Source: a bacterium (GTDB taxonomy: Bacteria; Gemmatimonadota; Glassbacteria; GWA2-58-10). Taken from it: 30,072 nt of DNA. A program made the position numbers and the translations under genes. Positions 1 to 10,101 of the stretch are shown piece by piece (position 1 is the first letter of the stretch; the number at the start of each line of letters is the position of its first letter). The DNA is taken from positions 1 to 30,072 of the forward strand of contig JAJFUG010000032.1 in NCBI GenBank assembly GCA_021372515.1, given 5' to 3'. Under the pieces are notes generated by a model that saw nothing but the letters and a program-made list of their open reading frames with translations, made no database searches and was not told the DNA's origin.

Positions 1-27
1 TCTATCTCTGCACTGCGGCCAGGCGCC

Positions 28-993
28 TCAGTTGATATCGGACTCGTCGATGATGAACTGCATCGGGTCGACCGGCTGGCCGTCGAGCTCAATCTGGTAG
101 TGCACGTGCGGCCCTGTGGTGCGTCCGGTCATGCCGATGAACCCGATCACCTGTCCGCGGGTGATCTTGTCGCCTTCCTTGACATTGATCGAACTCATGT
201 GCCCGTACTTGGTGACCACGCCCTCCTGGTGCTCGATGAACACCGCGTTGCCCCAGAACATCTCCTTACCAGCGAAAATCACGCGCCCGGAGGCCGTAGC
301 CTTGATCGGGGTGCCGATCTTGTTGACCAGGTCAATGCCGCGGTGGAAATCGCGGCGGCCGGTGAACGGCGAGCGCCGCCAGCCGAAATGACTGGTGATA
401 TAGCCTGGGGAGGGAGGGATCGAAGGGGTCAGATCGAGGCGGGTCTTCTCTTTCACCGCCAGCACGGCCAGCTCTTCCAGACGGTCGCGCAGCATTTCGA
501 TACGCAGCTCGATGTTGCTGCTGTCCAAAGGCGTGAGTTTCTCCTCTTGCTGCTCCTGACCCTCAGGGATCACCGGCGCCGCGGGAATGTCGGCCAGGCC
601 TGCACCCTCCGGCAGGTTGCCGTCGACCTCGGAATCATCGCCGCCGCCCACGCCGCCGGAATAATTTTCCTTATCCAGGGCCACGTTGACACCCTCGTGA
701 TCGGTGAGTGCGCCGCCCAGGTAGAAGGATATTTTTTCTTCGAAGTTTTCGAGGCTTTTCAGGTGTTCGAAGACCGTGTTCCGCTCTTCGGTGACACTGC
801 GGGAGGTGCGGAAGTGCTCCTTCCGGACCGAGTGCAGACGCCAGGCGTTGTACCCGGTCAGGCCGAAGACGACAAAGAAGAACAAGAGCATCAGGGCCGA
901 CAGGCCTTTGAGCAGGACCGACAGGTTGAACGGCACGTTACGCGATCGGCCGTCCGGGAAGAAAATCATCAGCGTCATTTTTTTAGTGTTCAT
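28..993 (-). CDS. Membrane-anchored M23 family metallopeptidase
   Basis: A 321-residue protein, likely a peptidoglycan endopeptidase or a regulator of one, acting in the periplasm. After a short basic N-terminus there is one hydrophobic segment at about residues 25-45, then a region with predicted coiled-coil character and a Pro/Gly/acidic linker. The C-terminal M23 (LytM/DUF-like) domain covers roughly residues 195-310. The zinc-site motifs HRGIDL and HVHYQI are both present, so the site looks intact. I chose the ATG at 991-993: it overlaps the end of the upstream gene by 11 bases and is preceded by a GGGGAAAG purine run; the frame is open further upstream but that part lies inside the neighbour. 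It forms a unit with the small membrane protein at 983-1318. Such TM-coiled-coil-M23 proteins include EnvC/NlpD-like and bactofilin-associated forms; I cannot tell which. Confidence 0.9.
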   Translation of the reverse strand: MNTKKMTLMIFFPDGRSRNVPFNLSVLLKGLSALMLLFFFVVFGLTGYNAWRLHSVRKEHFRTSRSVTEERNTVFEHLKSLENFEEKISFYLGGALTDHEGVNVALDKENYSGGVGGGDDSEVDGNLPEGAGLADIPAAPVIPEGQEQQEEKLTPLDSSNIELRIEMLRDRLEELAVLAVKEKTRLDLTPSIPPSPGYITSHFGWRRSPFTGRRDFHRGIDLVNKIGTPIKATASGRVIFAGKEMFWGNAVFIEHQEGVVTKYGHMSSINVKEGDKITRGQVIGFIGMTGRTTGPHVHYQIELDGQPVDPMQFIIDESDIN

Positions 994-1318
994 CTGCTTT
1001 CCCCGTCTGAGCCTTGCTTTCCGTGTCGTCGTTGAAATATAGCAGATGGCATATCTCTTTTTTCTTTTCTTCACACACCTTCAGCGCCCCGCTCAACTTG
1101 TTGCGCTCGGAATTCATCTTGAGCAGTTCGGAGCTGATCGCCACACGCTCGGAGACCAGGCGGCGGTTCATGGCGTAGCTGCGGTTGGCGACCGTGAGGA
1201 CCAGCGCCAGCAGCAGCACGCCCAGCATCCCCAGCAGCAGAGGGTTGATCTTTTTCAGCTTGCCCTCCGGGGTCACCACGAAGTAGGCGGTCCGGGTTTT
1301 GATTCTGGATTTACCCAT
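983..1318 (-). CDS. Small single-pass membrane protein with coiled coil (unknown function)
   Basis: A 111-residue protein I do not recognise as a named family. It has a basic N-terminus, one hydrophobic segment at about residues 26-45 (LLLGMLGVLLLALVLTVA) and a charged, heptad-like helix at about 55-95. That topology is like that of small divisome or envelope proteins of the FtsB/FtsL kind, but there is no diagnostic motif. Its last codons overlap the start of the M23 peptidase gene by 11 bases, so the two are probably translationally coupled and may work together at the inner membrane. The ATG at 1316-1318 is the first in frame. Confidence 0.75.
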   Translation of the reverse strand: MGKSRIKTRTAYFVVTPEGKLKKINPLLLGMLGVLLLALVLTVANRSYAMNRRLVSERVAISSELLKMNSERNKLSGALKVCEEKKKEICHLLYFNDDTESKAQTGKADEH

Positions 1319-1349
1319 TGTTCTGTCCGCATCCCATCTTGGCAGCGTT

Positions 1350-1389
1350 AACGACTTGATTGCCTAAGTCGTTTCTTGTTATACAAGAA
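1350..1389. promoter_or_regulatory. Pair of abutting inverted repeats upstream of the envelope unit
   Basis: Two perfect inverted repeats share one base. AACGACTT (1350-1357) pairs with AAGTCGTT (1366-1373) around an 8-nt loop; TTCTTGT (1373-1379) pairs with ACAAGAA (1383-1389) around TAT. They lie 30-70 bases ahead of the small membrane protein gene, in what would be its 5' leader or promoter. They could be protein-binding sites or leader hairpins; no known operator is recognised. Confidence 0.45.
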
Positions 1390-1424
1390 CCATACCATAT
1401 CGTGACTGCGCTCTAACTGCATTA

Positions 1425-1453
1425 ATTATCGGCAAATCTGTGAAAAGCTTGAA
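1425..1453 (-). promoter_or_regulatory. Candidate promoter for the envelope gene pair
   Basis: Read on the minus strand, TTCAAG (1448-1453) and GATAAT (1425-1430) are separated by exactly 17 bases. The -10 is good and the -35 is weak. It lies about 110 bases ahead of the gene at 1318. The rest of the 1319-1553 gap holds the inverted repeats listed separately and a small GTGCGA/TCGCAC hairpin at 1482-1495. Confidence 0.4.
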
Positions 1454-1553
1454 CGACATGCCGGTTTTTTTTCTCTGGATAGTGCGAAATCGCACACTGA
1501 CTGTCTAATTTCAAACAGAGCGGAAAATCAAGCCAAGCGCGTCAAAAAATAAT

Positions 1554-1602
1554 AAAAAAGGGACCTGTCCGCTCTAAAGTCTAAAGCGGCGAGATCCCTT
1601 TT
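1554..1602 (-). terminator. Intrinsic terminator after initiator tRNA
   Basis: On the minus strand AAAAGGGA (from 1602) pairs with TCCCTTTT (to 1556), enclosing an inner CCGCT/AGCGG stem, and runs into a T-rich tract. It sits 8 bases past the tRNA 3' end. Confidence 0.75.
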
Positions 1603-1609
1603 CCCAAAA

Positions 1610-1686
<77 letters not shown>

Positions 1687-1698
1687 TCATTTTGTACG

Positions 1699-1727
1699 AT
1701 TATAACCTACAACCTGTTGTTTGTCAA
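1699..1727 (-). promoter_or_regulatory. Full-consensus sigma-70 promoter of tRNA-fMet
   Basis: On the minus strand TTGACA (1722-1727) and TATAAT (1699-1704) are both perfect matches with a 17-base spacer (1705-1721). The predicted start point is a few bases ahead of the tRNA 5' end at 1686, as expected for a stable-RNA promoter. Confidence 0.9.
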
Positions 1728-1769
1728 GGATTGTTTCAAACTCTCCAACCAATATTTCCTTTGAACCGT

Positions 1770-2102
1770 TCATTCCCGGATTTTCAGCGAATCGAGGAGC
1801 GTGTCCCGCTCGGCGGGCAGGATACGGTAAACCGTCTCGCCCTTGCGCGCCATGCCCAGGTTTTCCCGGGCGATTTTCTCGATCATCTCCGGATTGTCCT
1901 GCAGCCCGTCGATCTGATCGATCAGCCCTTGGTTCTCCACCTTGAGCTGCTCGACCTGTCCGCTCAGTTCCCGTCGTTCGCGGTCCAGCCGCCAGAGGGT
2001 GACAAGGTCATACTCGCCCCAGAACAGGAGCAGGAGAATCAGGGCGACGGATGCCGCCAGCACGAGCAGCACCCGTCTGCCTTTCCGGGGTCCATCCAGC
2101 AT
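1770..2102 (-). CDS. ftsB: FtsB/DivIC-family septum formation protein
   Basis: A 110-residue protein with a basic N-terminus, one membrane segment at about residues 9-29 (VLLVLAASVALILLLLFWGE) and a periplasmic coiled coil at about 38-70 (DRERRELSGQVEQLKVENQG). It ends with the family's ARENLGMARKGETVYRI block at about 78-94. FtsB/DivIC bridges FtsL and FtsQ and helps activate septal wall synthesis. The gene follows eno by 45 bases, an eno-ftsB order seen in many bacteria, which supports the call. The family is short and divergent, so the exact name is less sure than the family. Confidence 0.85.
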   Translation of the reverse strand: MLDGPRKGRRVLLVLAASVALILLLLFWGEYDLVTLWRLDRERRELSGQVEQLKVENQGLIDQIDGLQDNPEMIEKIARENLGMARKGETVYRILPAERDTLLDSLKIRE

Positions 2103-2147
2103 GCGCGCAGCACCTCGCTCAGCCGGGAACGCAACCCGGCGCCGGGA

Positions 2148-4450
<2,303 letters not shown>

Positions 4451-4485
4451 CCGGAGTCGCTCCCGGTGCAGACTCAGCCCGGACT

Positions 4486-5739
4486 TTAAGAGACTGTCTG
4501 CACCTCGGACTGTTTCTGCTGTTCGATCAGCCCGATGAACCGCTTGAACAGATACCAGCTGTCGTGCGGGCCGGGGCTTGATTCGGGATGGTACTGGACC
4601 GAGAACACGGGCAGCGTCTTGTGACGGAAGCCCTCGATGGTGTTGTCGTTCAGGTTGACATGGGTGACCTCGAGGTCGGGACAGCCCTCGATCTCCCAGA
4701 CTCCCTCCGCGTTCTTATGCCCGGTCACGGCGAAACCGTGGTTCTGGGTGGTGATCTCGATCTTGCCGGTGGCCAGGTCGAGCACCGGGTGGTTGGCCCC
4801 GCGGTGGCCGAACTTCAGTTTGTAGGTCTTGCCGCCGAAAGCCCAGGCCTGGATCTGGTGTCCCAGGCAGATGCCGAACACTGGCAGCTCGGGCCGCAGA
4901 CGGACCACGTCGCGCACGGTCTTGATCACGTAGGTGAGGCTCTCGGGGTCGCCGGGGCCGTTGGACAGGAACAGGCCGTCCGGGTCGAGGCTCAGTATCT
5001 CGGCCGCGCCATAGGTGGCAGGGACCACCAGCACAACGCTGTTGAAGAACGAGAATATGCGCAGCATGTTGAGCTTGATCCCGCAGTCCAGGGCCACAAT
5101 ATAGTGCTTGCCCTCGGACTTGTTATCCGGGCGCCAGGCGGCAAGGTCGTCCGGCGTGTCCAGGGTGTAGGTGTAGTAGTCCACCGAGGACTCCGGGTCC
5201 TGGCCGGGCTTGTAGATGAAACTTCTGGCCGTGGTGACATCCCGCACCAGGTCGCGGCCCACCATGCCGGGGGCCTTGAACAGCTTGTTCATCAGGGATT
5301 CGTAGTTGAAATCCAGGCTGGAGATGATACCCTTCATCGCGCCTTTTTCGCGGATGTGCAGGGTGAGCGCGCGGGTGTCGATTCCCTCGATGCCAACCAC
5401 GCCCTGCTCGCGCATCATCTCGTCCAGGCTGGCTGTGGTGCGCCAGTTGGAGTGGTTGTCCACGTACTCGCGGGCCACGAACCCGGCCACCTGGATGCGG
5501 TCGCTCTCCAGGTCGGTCAGGTTGACCCCCGTGTTGCCAATGTGGGGGTAGGTCATGGTCACGATCTGGCCGCGGTAGGAGGGGTCGAAAAGTATCTCCT
5601 GGTAGCCGGTCATGCTGGTGTTGAACACCACCTCGCCGATGGTCTCGCCCTCGGCCCCGAACGAGCTTCCCTGGAACGTGCGTCCGTCCTCGATCACCAG
5701 GACGGCTTTTTTACTCTGTCTCTTGGCTTTGGCCATCAT
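4486..5739 (-). CDS. carA: Carbamoyl-phosphate synthase small (glutaminase) subunit
   Basis: Hydrolyses glutamine and passes ammonia to CarB for carbamoyl phosphate, shared by arginine and pyrimidine synthesis. From the first of two adjacent ATGs the protein has 417 residues. The N-terminal CPSase small-chain domain (FNTSMTGYQEILFDPSYRGQ at about 39-58) is followed by a class I glutamine amidotransferase domain: SNGPGDPESL, FGICLGHQIQAWAFGG with nucleophile Cys291, and VQYHPESSPGPHDS with His384 and Glu386. The frame is open for 18 further codons upstream, but those are mostly Lys/Arg/Glu and unlike the family. carB is not adjacent; the next gene downstream is sppA. A consensus-like promoter lies about 80 bases ahead. 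Confidence 0.96.
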   Translation of the reverse strand: MMAKAKRQSKKAVLVIEDGRTFQGSSFGAEGETIGEVVFNTSMTGYQEILFDPSYRGQIVTMTYPHIGNTGVNLTDLESDRIQVAGFVAREYVDNHSNWRTTASLDEMMREQGVVGIEGIDTRALTLHIREKGAMKGIISSLDFNYESLMNKLFKAPGMVGRDLVRDVTTARSFIYKPGQDPESSVDYYTYTLDTPDDLAAWRPDNKSEGKHYIVALDCGIKLNMLRIFSFFNSVVLVVPATYGAAEILSLDPDGLFLSNGPGDPESLTYVIKTVRDVVRLRPELPVFGICLGHQIQAWAFGGKTYKLKFGHRGANHPVLDLATGKIEITTQNHGFAVTGHKNAEGVWEIEGCPDLEVTHVNLNDNTIEGFRHKTLPVFSVQYHPESSPGPHDSWYLFKRFIGLIEQQKQSEVQTVS

Positions 5740-5821
5740 TTCTTCTTTCTTCTTGCGTTCCCTCTTGACTGACAGTGGGACGGCGGAAAGCACTGCCGCA
5801 CCACCCTGCGCAAATTAACAA

Positions 5822-5850
5822 AATATACGGAATTCGCTCGGACAGGTCAA
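5822..5850 (-). promoter_or_regulatory. Sigma-70 promoter for carA and downstream genes
   Basis: On the minus strand TTGACC (5845-5850) and TATATT (5822-5827) are separated by 17 bases (5828-5844). The predicted start lies near 5815, giving a leader of about 75 nt before the carA ATG. It is divergent from the ilv promoter at 5963-5991. Confidence 0.75.
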
Positions 5851-5962
5851 TGACTTTGGCCCGGCCGGCCGGGAACCGGACACCCGGCGCGCTCCGGACA
5901 CGGTCCGGGCTCCCGCACCGGCGCGGACCCGGCGGAGTGCAACAAAAATGAGTTGAAATAGC
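5851..5962. promoter_or_regulatory. Palindrome-rich region between divergent carA and ilv promoters
   Basis: No gene is visible. It holds a perfect 14-base palindrome CCCGGCCGGCCGGG (5860-5873), a CCGGAC copy at 5876-5881, and a perfect inverted repeat CCGGAC-ACG-GTCCGG (5894-5908). The inverted repeat is about 50-60 bases upstream of both -35 boxes, a normal place for a regulator shared by the two promoters. High GC makes chance palindromes more likely, so this is tentative. Confidence 0.35.
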
Positions 5963-5991
5963 TTGACAAACATATACGCCGTTTTTATACT
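5963..5991 (+). promoter_or_regulatory. Sigma-70 promoter of the ilv leader and operon
   Basis: TTGACA (5963-5968) matches the -35 consensus fully, TATACT (5986-5991) is one base from TATAAT, and the spacer is 17 bases. The predicted start near 5998 gives a leader of about 90 nt before the leader ORF and about 400 nt before ilvD. Confidence 0.88.
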
Positions 5992-6086
5992 AAACAAATC
6001 CATCTACGGGGCGCTTTACAGTAACGGCAGGCGAATTTACCTCCAGGGCCGCCCGGGCCACGGGGACAGTTCGAAGGGAAAGTGCG

Positions 6087-6260
6087 ATGTCAGCCACGCA
6101 GTCCGCTTTTGCGTTCCAGTTCCCGCTGCAGGACAGCCTGTCCCGCACTGCCGTCTCTTTTGTGTCCTCCGCGTTGATTATCCTCGGTGTGTTGATTATT
6201 ATTCTGCCCCTTGTAAAGGGGAACGGTGTAGGCAGCATTATCAGTGCCTTGAGTCGGTAA
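6087..6260 (+). CDS. Probable Leu/Ile/Val-rich ilv leader peptide
   Basis: A 57-codon ORF beginning ATG at 6087, with an AAGGGA ribosome site at 6074-6079 (7-base spacing), ending TAA at 6260. Residues 30-43 read LIILGVLIIILPLV: 12 of 14 are Leu, Ile or Val, the three amino acids made with the enzymes directly downstream. The run uses codons that are uncommon in neighbouring genes (ATT, TTG, CTT, GTA, against the usual ATC, CTG, GTG). It lies between a strong promoter and ilvD and overlaps alternative RNA pairings, the arrangement of the E. coli ilv leader peptides, although it is longer (57 against 32 residues). It could instead be a small one-pass membrane protein; the placement and codon choice favour a leader. 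Confidence 0.78.
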   Translation: MSATQSAFAFQFPLQDSLSRTAVSFVSSALIILGVLIIILPLVKGNGVGSIISALSR

Positions 6261-6342
6261 AATCGACAGCCCGTTCCCCGGACCCGAATCGAATCGTCAA
6301 AGCAAACATCGCGCAGAACCGCTCCTGGGAGTACGGGCCCGG
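6207..6342 (+). promoter_or_regulatory. Candidate ilv transcription attenuator (alternative pairings)
   Basis: Four segments can pair in sequence. CCCCTT (6207-6212) pairs with AAGGGG (6216-6221), a 6-bp hairpin inside the control codons. GGGGAACGG (6218-6226) pairs perfectly with CCGTTCCCC (6271-6279), which excludes the first. CCGGACCCG (6278-6286) can pair with CGGGCCCGG (6334-6342) with one mismatch, overlapping the second. This matches the 1:2, 2:3, 3:4 logic of attenuators. The weak point is the last stem: its loop is long (47 nt) and the U-rich tract (TTCTTTATTATT, 6359-6370) starts about 16 nt after it, so a Rho-dependent or translational mode is possible. Confidence 0.5.
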
Positions 6343-6398
6343 CACAATCCGGACGCAGTTCTTTATTATTGAATCCCGGTGGGAGAGGAAAAATTAAA

Positions 6399-8057
6399 AT
6401 GAGAAGCGACGCAGTCAAGCAGGGTATTGAGCGCGCACCGCACAGGTCGCTGCTCCACGCCACGGGTGTGACCCGCAGGCAGCTCGACCAGCCGTTCGTG
6501 GGCATCTGCTCCAGTTTCAGCGACCTGGTGCCCGGCCACATCGACATGCGCTCCCTGGAGCGTTTCATCGAGAAAGGCATTCACAGCGCGGGCGGCTCGG
6601 CCTTCATTTTCGGGGTGCCGGCTGTGTGCGACGGGATCGCGATGGGCCACCGCGGGATGAGTTTCTCGCTGCCCAGCCGCGAGCTGATCGCCGACTGCGT
6701 CGAGACCGTCACCATGGCCCACATGCTGGACGCCCTGGTGCTGCTGACCGACTGTGACAAGATCACTCCTGGCATGCTGATGGCCGCCGCGCGGCTGGAC
6801 ATCCCCTGCGTGGTGCTCACCGCCGGGCCGATGCACAGCGGCAGCCTGGAGGGACGGCGCCTGGACCTGGTGCGCGACACGTTCGAGGCCGTGGGAAGCT
6901 GCATGGCCGGCAAGATCGACGAGAACCGCCTGCACCAGTTCGAGCTGGAGGCCTGCCCCGGCAGCGGCTCCTGCGCCGGGCTGTACACGGCCAACACCAT
7001 GGCCTGCCTGACCGAGGCTATGGGTATGAGCCTGTACGGCTGCGGCACGGCTCTTTCAGCCAGCGCCAAGAAACGCCGCCTGGCCTTTGACAGCGGCTTC
7101 CGGGCCGTGGAGATGGTGCGTGAGGGCCTCACCGCGCGCAAGGTGCTCACCCGGGCCGCGTTCGAGAACGCAATCGCTCTGGACCTGGCCCTGGGCGGCT
7201 CGACCAACAGCGTGCTGCACCTGCTGGCCATCGCCCACAGCGCCGAGGTGCCCCTGCCGCTGGAGGTGTTCGACGAGATCAGCCGCAAGGTGCCGCACCT
7301 GACCAGTCTGCGTCCGGGAGGGGAGTATTTCATCGAGGACCTGGAATACGCCGGCGGCGTGCCCGGCGTGCTGAACCGTCTGGCCGGTTTCCTGCAGGAT
7401 TCGCCCACGGTCAACGGCTGGCCGGTCTCCGAGACCGCCCGGCGCGGCACTGTGGCCATCCCGGATGTGATCCGCCCGCTGGACAACCCGATCCACGCCG
7501 AGGGCGGCCTGGCCGTGCTGAACGGCAGCCTGGCCCCGGACGGCGCGGTGGTCAAGCAGAGCGCGGTGGAGCCGGATATGCGCTCTTTCACCGGAGTGGC
7601 CCGCTGCTTCGACGGTGAGGAGGCCTGCATGAAGGCTATCATGGAGAAGAAAGTCAACGTGGGCGAGGTGCTGGTGGTGCGCTACGAGGGCCCCAAGGGC
7701 GGCCCGGGCATGCGCGAGATGCTGGGACCGACCGCGGCGCTGACCGGCGCGGGCTTGACCAGCGGCGTGGCTCTGATCACGGACGGCCGTTTCTCGGGCG
7801 GCACGCGCGGGCCCTGCATCGGGCATGTGGCCCCCGAGGCCGCGGTGGGCGGGCCGATCGCCCTGATTCAGGACGGGGACAAGATCAGTATCGACATAGA
7901 AGGCCGCAAGCTGGAGCTGCATGTGGACGCCGCGGAGCTGGAACGCCGCCGCGCCGCCTGGCGCGCCCCGGAGGGACGGTTCAAGCGCGGTTGGCTGCGG
8001 CGCTACGCGGCCCAGGTCACCTCGGCCAACACCGGCGCGGTGTTCCCGAACGACTGA
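6399..8057 (+). CDS. ilvD: Dihydroxy-acid dehydratase
   Basis: Dehydrates 2,3-dihydroxy-isovalerate and -methylvalerate to the 2-oxo acids of valine/leucine and isoleucine; an iron-sulfur enzyme. The 552 residues match the usual length of the compact form. It opens [19 protein letters not shown], then VPGHIDM at about 44-50, [12 protein letters not shown] at 76-87, [10 protein letters not shown] at about 90-99, DCDKITPGM with Cys119, and [16 protein letters not shown] with Cys192. The C-terminal half has [13 protein letters not shown] and [12 protein letters not shown]. The PGH segment, where [2Fe-2S] plant and mycobacterial enzymes have a Cys, suggests the oxygen-sensitive [4Fe-4S] type (inference). 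The ATG at 6399 has GGGAGAGGA ahead of it; an in-frame TTG at 6369 has no such site. Confidence 0.96.
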   Translation: MRSDAVKQGIERAPHRSLLHATGVTRRQLDQPFVGICSSFSDLVPGHIDMRSLERFIEKGIHSAGGSAFIFGVPAVCDGIAMGHRGMSFSLPSRELIADCVETVTMAHMLDALVLLTDCDKITPGMLMAAARLDIPCVVLTAGPMHSGSLEGRRLDLVRDTFEAVGSCMAGKIDENRLHQFELEACPGSGSCAGLYTANTMACLTEAMGMSLYGCGTALSASAKKRRLAFDSGFRAVEMVREGLTARKVLTRAAFENAIALDLALGGSTNSVLHLLAIAHSAEVPLPLEVFDEISRKVPHLTSLRPGGEYFIEDLEYAGGVPGVLNRLAGFLQDSPTVNGWPVSETARRGTVAIPDVIRPLDNPIHAEGGLAVLNGSLAPDGAVVKQSAVEPDMRSFTGVARCFDGEEACMKAIMEKKVNVGEVLVVRYEGPKGGPGMREMLGPTAALTGAGLTSGVALITDGRFSGGTRGPCIGHVAPEAAVGGPIALIQDGDKISIDIEGRKLELHVDAAELERRRAAWRAPEGRFKRGWLRRYAAQVTSANTGAVFPND

Positions 8058-8080
8058 TTGTAATTGAAATAACCGAGAAG

Positions 8081-8132
8081 GTAGGGGCGCACCCGCGTGT
8101 GCGCCCGGGCGGCCACATGGGGCCGCCCCTAC
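8081..8132. repeat. Double-hairpin palindromic repeat, copy 1 (GTAGGGGC type)
   Basis: The element starts GTAGGGGCG and ends CGCCCCTAC, and contains two perfect hairpins: GGGCGCAC (8085-8092) with GTGCGCCC (8099-8106), and GGGCGGCC (8107-8114) with GGCCGCCC (8121-8128). Related elements occur at 10671-10700 and 23552-23609. It lies in the ilvD-ilvB gap; no U tract follows, so it is not an obvious terminator. The rest of the gap (8133-8336) shows only a GGGCGG/CCGCCC hairpin and the ilvB ribosome site. Confidence 0.7.
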
Positions 8133-8336
8133 ACAGGATTAGCAGAATTGAATCAAGACTGGGCGGGTGCGGTGTCCGCCCGTGGAATTACCGGCAGAAC
8201 CAGGCAGAAGAAGGAAAGAGCAGCACGTTCATTCCCGGGCCGGCTCCGAGCGAGCAGATGCGGCCGCCGCACTTACCCGCGGGAAACGGCACATCGGTCC
8301 GGGCGCAACCTCACCACCCGAGGAGGGAGACTCACC

Positions 8337-10061
8337 ATGCAGGTCGCCACAGAAAAGCCAGTCGCCGTGCCGACGGCGCCCCAACGTCTGGAACGCCTTG
8401 TCGGCAGCGACATCCTGGTCCGCTGCCTGATCGAAGAGAAGGTGGACTACGTGTTCGGCTATCCGGGAGGCGTGGTCATCCCGGTATTCGACAAGCTCTA
8501 CAACTACAGCCGTCCCAAGCTGGTCCTTACCCGCCACGAGCAGGGTGCGGCGCACATGGCGGACGGTTTCGCGCGTTCGAGCGGCCGGGTGGGAGTGTGC
8601 CTGGCCACCAGCGGCCCCGGCGCCACCAACCTGGTCACCGGCATCGCCACCAGCTACATGGACTCGGTCCCCGTGGTCTGCATCACCGGCCAGGTGGCCA
8701 CCGCGGCCATCGGCAACGATGCCTTCCAGGAGGTCGACATAGTCGGCATCACCCGCCCGATCACCAAGCACAACTATCTGGTGCGGGACGTGCGCGACCT
8801 GGCCGCCACGATCAAGGAGGCTTTCTACCTGGCCGCCTCGGGACGGCCCGGCCCGGTGCTGGTCGATATCCCCAAGGATGTCCTGCTCTCGGAGACCGAT
8901 TTCTCCTATCCCGAGAAAGCCAGCATCCGCGGCTACAAGCCGACCGAGTACGGACACAGCCAGCAGATACGCAAGGCGGCCGAGGTGATGGCAAAGGCCC
9001 AGCGCCCGGTGCTGTACGTGGGCGGTGGCTGCATCCAGTCGAACGCATCCGAGGAGCTGACCCGGCTGGCGCGCAAGACCCGCATCCCGGTGACCACCAC
9101 CCTTCTCGGCCTGGGGGCTTTCCCCGAGACCGACCCGCTGGCCCTGGGCATGCTGGGCATGCACGGCACCTGGTACGCCAACATGGCGGTCAACGAGTGC
9201 GACCTTCTGATCGCGGTCGGCTCGCGCTTCGACGACCGGGTGACCGGCAAGGTGGACTCCTTTGCGCCCAAGGCCGAGGTGATGCACATCGACATCGACC
9301 CGGCCTCTATCAGCAAGAACATCAAGGTCGATTACCCCATCGTGGGTGACTGCCGCAACGTGCTGCTGGAGCTGGAAAAGCTGGTTCAGCCCGCCCCGAC
9401 CGAGGATTGGCTCAAGCTGATCGAGCACTGGAAGCACACGCACCCGCTCAAGTACAACAAGAGCGAGAAGATAAAGCCGCAGTACGTGATCGAGGCGATA
9501 CACCAGGTCTGCGGCGATGACACGATCCTGGTGACGGATGTGGGCCAGCACCAGATGTGGGCGGCCCTGCACTACAAGTTCGTCAAGCCCCGCACCAACA
9601 TCACCTCCGGCGGCCTGGGCACAATGGGCTTCGGTTTCCCGGCGGCGATAGGGGCGGCCCTGGCCAACCCGGACAAGAAAGTGGTGGCCGTGGTGGGCGA
9701 CGGCGGGTTCCAGATGAACGTGCAGGAGTTCTCCACCGCGGTGGGCCAGCGCCTGAACCTGATCGTGGCCGTGGTGAACAACGGGTTCCTGGGCATGGTC
9801 CGTCAGTGGCAGGAGCTGTTCTTCAACAAACGTTACAGCCACACCTGCCTGGAATACACCAACCCCGACTTTGTCAAGCTGGTGGAGGCTTACGGTGCGG
9901 TCGGCCTGCGCGTGGACCGTCACGACCAGGTGGTCCCAGTGCTGCAGCAGGCGATGGCGGTGAAGAACGTACCGGTGATGATCGATTTCCGCGTGGACCG
10001 TCACGAGAACGTCTTCCCGATGATTCCGCCGGGAAAGATGGCCACCGACATCATCGAGTAA
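8337..10061 (+). CDS. ilvB: Acetolactate synthase large (catalytic) subunit
   Basis: Condenses two pyruvates, or pyruvate and 2-oxobutyrate, in the first common step of branched-chain synthesis; needs ThDP, FAD and Mg. The 574-residue protein has the three domains of the family. The N-terminal pyrimidine-binding domain has DYVFGYPGGVVIPVFDKLY and the catalytic Glu68 in LTRHEQGAAHMADGFAR. The middle domain has MLGMHGTWYANMAV and VGSRFDDRVTGK. The C-terminal ThDP motif runs from VVGDGGFQMNVQEFSTAV to VVNNGFLGMVRQWQELFF. The ATG at 8337 follows a GAGGAGGGAG site; the frame is open upstream without similarity. The regulatory subunit gene follows after 40 bases. Confidence 0.97.
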   Translation: MQVATEKPVAVPTAPQRLERLVGSDILVRCLIEEKVDYVFGYPGGVVIPVFDKLYNYSRPKLVLTRHEQGAAHMADGFARSSGRVGVCLATSGPGATNLVTGIATSYMDSVPVVCITGQVATAAIGNDAFQEVDIVGITRPITKHNYLVRDVRDLAATIKEAFYLAASGRPGPVLVDIPKDVLLSETDFSYPEKASIRGYKPTEYGHSQQIRKAAEVMAKAQRPVLYVGGGCIQSNASEELTRLARKTRIPVTTTLLGLGAFPETDPLALGMLGMHGTWYANMAVNECDLLIAVGSRFDDRVTGKVDSFAPKAEVMHIDIDPASISKNIKVDYPIVGDCRNVLLELEKLVQPAPTEDWLKLIEHWKHTHPLKYNKSEKIKPQYVIEAIHQVCGDDTILVTDVGQHQMWAALHYKFVKPRTNITSGGLGTMGFGFPAAIGAALANPDKKVVAVVGDGGFQMNVQEFSTAVGQRLNLIVAVVNNGFLGMVRQWQELFFNKRYSHTCLEYTNPDFVKLVEAYGAVGLRVDRHDQVVPVLQQAMAVKNVPVMIDFRVDRHENVFPMIPPGKMATDIIE

Positions 10062-10101
10062 CCGTACACCGCTACCGCAAACAAAGGGGAGGATCACTTC
10101 C

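Noticed and set aside
5963-6397. A 144-codon plus-strand frame starting at the ilv promoter
   Set aside because: It would start within the -35 box, has no ribosome site and is out of frame with the leader peptide, which explains the region better.
5998-6398. T-box riboswitch ahead of ilvD
   Set aside because: No AGGGTGGNACCGCG-type T-box sequence or specifier-loop layout was found; the Leu/Ile/Val ORF points to ribosome-mediated control.
7991-9349. A 452-codon plus-strand frame overlapping the end of ilvD and the first half of ilvB
   Set aside because: Different frame from both genes, Arg/Gly/Pro/His-rich, no motif.
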